NCBI GenBank assembly: GCA_946800325.1
Contig: OX326957.1
Location: 17,854,591 to 17,918,590 of the forward strand
From: Luzula sylvatica
Taxonomy: Eukaryota > Streptophyta > Magnoliopsida > Poales > Juncaceae
Length of the DNA stretch: 64,000 nucleotides
Direction of reading: 5' to 3'
Position numbers and translations under genes: made by a program. Below, piece after piece: positions 59,445-64,000 of this stretch. The notes below the pieces were generated by a model, which had not been told where the DNA came from, did not search any database, and saw only the letters and a program-made list of their open reading frames with translations. Within the stretch, counting starts at the first letter, position 1; every line of letters begins with the position of its first letter.

Positions 59445-60818
59445 CTATTGTGATACTATACCACAATCTCGAAGATAGTCCTCAAACTCATAGCTCAAGT
59501 ATTCGCCACCTCGATCCGATCGAATGGCTTTTACTTTCTTGCCCAGTTGAAGTTCTACCTCGTGTTGAAACTCTTTGAATTTCTCAAAAGTTTCACTTTT
59601 GTGACGCATTAAGTATAGATATCCATATCTACTATAATCGTCAGTAAAAGTCACGAAGTAGCGATACCCATTTCTAGCCTCGACACTCATCGGTCCACAT
59701 ACATCGGAATGTATGAGGGCCAACACATCTTTCAATCTTTCTCCTTTCTTGGAAAAAGGTGTCTTTGTCATCTTACCCATCAAACAAGATTCGCAATTTT
59801 CTATTGACTTTAAATCAAAAGAATCTAGTACTCCATCCTTTTGGAGTCTAGCAATGCGTTTCTCGTTTATGTGTCCGAGACGACAATGCCATGAGTATGT
59901 TTCATTTGTTTGAGTGGTATTTATGTTATAAATGGACTGATTATTGTTGTTATTTTCTAAATCCAAGACATATAAACCATTTTCAACTAGAACATTACTA
60001 AAGAAAATGTTATTCTTGCGAATAAAACAATCATTAGTACCAATAACTAATTCATATCCATCCGCAATAAGTCTCGAAACAGAAATAATATTCCTACTCA
60101 AAGTAGGTACATAACAACAATTATTCAAAACTAAAATAAGTCCATTTGGCAAAGTTAAATCATACGTCCCTTCGGCTAATGCTGCTACTCGAGCTCCATT
60201 CCCGACGCGTAAATCAACTTCGCCCCGAATCAACGATCTTCTCCTTCTTAGGCCCTGCATATTATTACAAATATGAGTCCCACATCCAGTGTCCAACACC
60301 CATGATGATAAAGTAAAAAAATATGAATCGATAACGGAAATACCTGATGCCGGTGTGTCCGAGGAAGCGGTCTTTTGCTTGCTCTCCCTCAGGAAGATCT
60401 CGCAATCACGCTTCCAATGACCCTCCTTGAGACAGTGGAAACACTTCTTGTCATCCTTGGCTTTCTTGCTCACGGGCTTAGTCGCAACCTTGTTGCCCTT
60501 TGCCTTCCTCTTCTTGTTCTTGTTCCCATTGTTTGGACTCTTCCCTTGAACCACCAATACCTCCGAAGTCCTAGACTTCATGTACCGCGGTTTCTGGTCG
60601 CTTTCGAATGTTCTGAGCATGCCGAAAAGCTGGGGAATGGTCCTTTGCATGTCTGACATGTGGAAATGCGAAATGAACGAATCATAACTCGATGGCAGTG
60701 ACAACATGATCAAATCAGTTTGTAACTCTGCCTCGAATTTGATGCTAAGCCTCTCAAGATGATCGAAATATCCTTTCATCTTAAGAAGGTGCGAGCTAAC
60801 AGGCGTACCCTCTTGCAT
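59445..60818 (-). pseudogene. Copia 2 gag C-part, protease, integrase N-part
   Basis: The frame runs from the gag (VSSHLLKMKGYFDHLE) through the zinc knuckle CFHCLKEGHWKRDC, protease VLDTGCGTHICNN, WHCRLGHINEKRI and CESCLMGKM (integrase zinc domain), HSDVCGP and SDRGGEYLSYEF. It ends in TAG at 59447-59445, where element 1 has a Leu codon. The following codons continue in frame as the 57249-59444 entry, so this is a single nonsense mutation. Confidence 0.95.
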
Positions 60819-61161
60819 CTTGCTGTTGGTTCAAATTTCCTATTGTTTGATTATCTCAAATACAATGTTGATACTACTAACGAAATCTAGCAAGATAAAT
60901 GTGTAGGAGATAGGTACAAAATGAAAGGATCAATCAAGAATAACAAGAATCAAAGACGTTGAAGAATCATGGATAAAATCAAGACGCACATGAATCAAGA
61001 CGTTGAAGAATTGCGAAGAAGATCAAGACATAGAAGATTCCGCAAGTTGGGATACCCACCTAATCATCAATACAATATATAGGTATCTCTAAACTTGTTT
61101 AAAAGATTAAACTCAATGAAAAAGTACTTGAATTCAATTAAAAAGGCTGAAATCAGTATGT

Positions 61162-61706
61162 CCGTTGTAACGGAATTCCAGTCCGTTGTAACGGAACTAC
61201 TCGATTTACTTAACATTGGAAAGGACAGTATAGTCCGTTGCAACGTAATCACCAATACGTTGTAACGGAACTGTACGTTGTAACGGACATCTATCTCCGT
61301 TACAACGTTATTTTATTTCCAATGAGGAAGCCTGTCACAGAAGATTGTCCGTTGTAACGGACATTAATGTCCGTTGTAACGGACATCATGGCTTCACTTC
61401 AGTGCCAACTTACACATACGTCCGTTGCAACGGATTAACCAATCCGTTGTAACGGAACACCTCATACCGTTGTAACGGAAAACTCTCCGTTGCAACGGGA
61501 ATTAAATCCAAAGCTGAAGTGCTGTCTCAGTAGAAGGTCCGTTGTAACGGACTCCAGTCCGTGGCAACGAACTAGTTAACGCAGAGTTCCGTTGTAACGG
61601 ACTTAATTTACGTTACAACGGACTGTTCAATTAATTCAAGTACGGCAGCCTTAACGGCTAATTTTTGAAAGTTCCGTTGCAACGGACCATATGTCCGTTG
61701 CAACGG
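61162..61706. promoter_or_regulatory. Array of 18 CCGTTGTAACGG palindromes in U3
   Basis: Eighteen copies of CCGTT-N2-AACGG (centre GT, GC or AC) lie in 545 bp, several with one or two changes at the edge. Many are paired with start-to-start spacing of 18-23 bp, about two helical turns. Each copy holds two inverted AACGG cores. AACGG is the known core of plant M-phase-specific (MSA) sites bound by three-repeat MYB proteins, so a cluster of MYB-type sites is the likely reading; that is inference. The array ends about 40 bp before the TATA box. Confidence 0.8.
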
Positions 61707-61746
61707 ACTACTCAGAATAAGCAAGTAAGGAAAGGGACTATGTGTT

Positions 61747-61756
61747 CTATAAATAG
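61747..61756 (+). promoter_or_regulatory. TATA box of the solo LTR
   Basis: CTATAAATAG lies about 40 bp after the last palindrome and is followed by a CT-rich initiator-like stretch (CCCTCATTCTCTCTCATC). It points into the plus strand, antisense to Copia 2 gag. Confidence 0.7.
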
Positions 61757-62306
61757 AATCCTTCCCTCATTCTCTCTCATCACTTCAACTATCAAAATTA
61801 TACCTTCCAAAGAGAGAATCCTTGCTATACCATTGAGTTAGATAATCTTCTAAAACATTCTTAGAGATTAGATTTCCCTCTTCTCCCTTCAAATACTATT
61901 CCCAACTTGCGTGACCGATCACGTTGTAGCTCGATTAGTGAAAAAGTGTAATAGGCTAGTGCAACAAATTGTAAAGAGCCTAAGCTATAGATCGATAGAA
62001 GCGTGTAAATCGATCTAGGCAAATCCTTGTAATCGAGTTGAGTTGGAATTCAATCGAAAGCCAAAAAGAGGCACAAGGCATTCCCGGAGACGTAGGTACT
62101 CGCAAATAATTGAGTCGGTCAATTAAGCGAGTAAAGGGTGAGTTAAAGCTACAAAGCAACCACCTACCGAACTTCGTAAACAAACATCTTGTGTCAAAGT
62201 GTTTGTACGGTATCATCTTTATCATCTAAATTATTATTTATTCCGCACCGTAAATTAGGTTTAAATCTAAACTAAGTGTAAGTTAGATTGCCAAATTTAC
62301 CCCCCT

Positions 62307-62705
62307 CTAGGTTAGAATTAACCAACACTTGCATTGCGTCGCATTGCCAAGAGCTTGATACTTCTCCACCCTTGCTTGAACCTGAAACATCTCCCTGAGC
62401 TGTTTCATAATCTCGAATGCATCCTGTTTCTCAAACTGGATTTGATATTCAGGAGTCATAGTAGCCAACATGAGGCATGTTACATCATTCGAATCATCCA
62501 TCATGGCCTGATATTCGAATATGGCATCCCCAGTTGCGTCATCCCCTGGCACAGGAGGGATAGGCGTCTCCAAGACGTGTGCCTTTCCTTCCTGTTTCAG
62601 AACGAATCCCAGATTCCTCTGCCAGTCGAGAAAGTTCTTTCCGTTCATTCGTTCCCTTTCCAAAATGGAACGCAAACTAAAGCGGTTATTACTTGGTAAA
62701 GCCAT
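62307..62705 (-). pseudogene. Copia 2 gag, N-terminal part
   Basis: The frame opens at the ATG at 62705 (MALPSNNRFSLRSILERE) and has FLDWQRNLGFVLKQEG and NDVTCLMLATM, as in the gag of element 1. The true gag sequence ends at 62328; the last few codons are read from the solo LTR. Confidence 0.9.
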
Positions 62706-63771
62706 GAATTCTACAATTTTGAAAAATAATGTAATTAATAACGTGGTCTTTCATATATTAAATTTATTTTTAAACAACTTGAAATACCCATTATTTTATC
62801 ATTTCAAATAGCCCCCACTATTGAAACGGAGATTCGATACCTTAAATCTCATAAATGGAGTATCATTTCAAATAGCTAATTGGTCAAGTCCAAACCATAA
62901 ATGGAGTATCATTCAATTAGCGAATTGACATGCCAGACTAAAGCCATGCAACACGTCAACTCCTAACCAATGCATGCGTTCAATGCTACGTATGTGAAAA
63001 TCTGTGTCAGACTAAGGCCATGCAACACAAATAAACAAATACTAGTTTCGAAGGTTCCATTTAGGGAGGCAAGTTACTTGATAATTACGTGGGAGGATTT
63101 TCTTTTCTTAAAATCATTTATTTAACTTTTATTTTATTCATGTATAAAAACAAAAACAAAACAAAAATTGTACGGTATAGCATATAGGCCTTTTAGTTTT
63201 ATGAGCAATCATAAAATCCTAAATTCCCAACCCTAAAACCCAAGATGATCTTGTGCTGTTCTTGAAGATCCAATCTTCGTGTTGTGTCGTCTTTTCTTGG
63301 AGATCCAATCTTCGTGTCGTCTTGATTTGAAGGTTTCTTAAACTAAACCTATTTTACTACAATTTGGAAGACTCACCGGTCCCCATATTTAAAATAGTTT
63401 ACAATTTGGAAAGCTCACTGGCCCCCACACTAAACGTATCAACTAGTTTAAATTTAAACATGCCTGACGAAGGCCCAATCCACATTTAAATTATACTAAA
63501 GCTTATTGTCCTATTGAACTACGCATATACGCATGCCTGACGAAGACCCAATCCATACGTATATTTGTAAACAAACATGACAATTGTTTATATGGGAGAC
63601 ATCTAGTTAGTTTATAATTACGCAAAATTCTATCATTTCAAATTTCGCTGTGAGGGATTTGTTATGTCATACATCAATTTACTAGGTTTTATATTCACAA
63701 GGTTTTCATGTATTAAATTGAATTATAAAAATAAAATTCTAAAGTTTTGTAGTCAAATAAGGAATTCTTTG
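62706..63771 (-). other. Leader of Copia element 2
   Basis: About 1.07 kb between the gag start and the 5' LTR. It contains short repeated words (CATGCCAGACTAAAGCCATGCAACAC-like) and, in its last 344 bp, direct repeat R1. Nothing coding is visible. Confidence 0.6.
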
Positions 63772-64000
63772 TGTTGGGAATTCACCCGAACCCGGGCCCA
63801 CGCAGCGGATATGAAGGCCCGGTCCGGTTCCCTAAATCCAAGATCACGCCATGACTTCGTGTAGGGTTATACACATGAATTAGAGATGTGCAGCGGAATT
63901 ATTTACACATGTATAACCTAATTCTACCGGGATCACGTTCGAAAAACCACGAAAAAGGAAGAGTTATTCAGAATTTTACCTCGTACAAGTTAGTACGTGA
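63428..64000. repeat. Direct repeat R1, second copy
   Basis: Same as 54863-55435 at offset 8565. The 5' LTR of Copia element 2 starts at 63772 with TGTTGGGAATTCACCC and leaves the window after 229 bp. Confidence 0.95.

Larger units (their letters stand above)
60824..62327 (+). mobile_element. Solo LTR (1504 bp) inserted in Copia 2 gag
   Basis: The ends TGTTGGTT and AACCAACA are perfect inverted repeats. The 5-bp duplication CTTGC is exact (60819-60823 and 62328-62332), and taking out the LTR with one CTTGC copy brings the two gag halves back into one frame. There are no internal genes, so recombination left a solo LTR. A TATA box on the plus strand (61747-61756) gives its orientation, opposite to the host element. 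Upstream of it is the palindrome array. Confidence 0.92.
55207..64000 (-). mobile_element. Copia element 2, nearly intact, 5' LTR cut by window end
   Basis: Layout on the plus strand: 3' LTR 55207-55947, polypurine tract (AACTCCCTCTTGG) from 55948, an untranslated region to 57248, pol 57249-59444, gag-protease-integrase 59445-60818, a solo LTR at 60824-62327 splitting gag, gag start to 62705, a leader, and the 5' LTR from 63772. The two visible LTR parts are almost identical, so insertion is recent. Defects seen: one in-frame TAG (59447-59445) and the solo LTR. No tRNA-Met primer site was seen next to the 5' LTR. Confidence 0.9.

Noticed and set aside
61162..61706. CRISPR-like array of palindromic repeats
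   Set aside because: Repeats are only 12 bp with 6-11 bp or irregular gaps, in a plant LTR with a TATA box and no cas genes.

Overview
This window is nuclear DNA from a flowering plant, probably a eudicot. It is very AT-rich. Its only intact host genes are intron-split terpene synthases of the angiosperm TPS-b type, and almost everything else is plant transposable element sequence: Copia and Gypsy LTR elements, LINEs, hAT and Mutator MITEs, and Helitron ends. I cannot name the species from sequence alone.

Left third (1-25 kb): a terpene synthase locus. TPS1 (6401-8930, +, 7 exons, 573 codons) and TPS2 (17356-19863, -, 7 exons, 548 codons) point at each other. Their intron phases are identical and exons 4, 5 and 6 match exactly in length. 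Both keep RRx8W, RDR, DDxxD and NSE/DTE motifs, so both look catalytically competent. A lone first exon of a third copy lies at 24151-24276 (-), with its TATA-like upstream region and the start of intron 1. A decayed LINE (about 13.03-17.15 kb) and a hAT element (10.04-11.09 kb) sit between the two genes. MITEs occur around the genes and inside one intron.

Middle (25-38.7 kb): a graveyard of DNA transposons. Exact target-site duplications identify several hAT elements, with a Mutator-type element nested inside one of them. That Mutator element carries a G-rich tract of about 290 bp. Two opposed Helitron 3' ends bracket a broken, intron-containing fragment of tripeptidyl peptidase II. A further unidentified multi-exon gene fragment lies at 34.6-35.5 kb.

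Right part (38.7-64 kb): nested LTR retrotransposons. A badly decayed Copia element (38.74-45.31 kb, -) is followed by the 5' part of a Ty3/Gypsy element (45.53-48.17 kb, +). That element is cut in its reverse transcriptase by Copia element 1 (from 48169, -). Copia element 1 has a foreign 5' end, shared with Copia element 2 (55207 to beyond the window, -). Element 2 is close to intact apart from one in-frame stop and a 1504-bp solo LTR in gag. That solo LTR carries 18 copies of a palindrome made of two inverted AACGG cores, immediately upstream of a TATA box. It is the most unusual regulatory structure seen here.

The terpene synthases are the only likely functional cellular genes. There is no evidence for tRNA or rRNA genes or CRISPR arrays.
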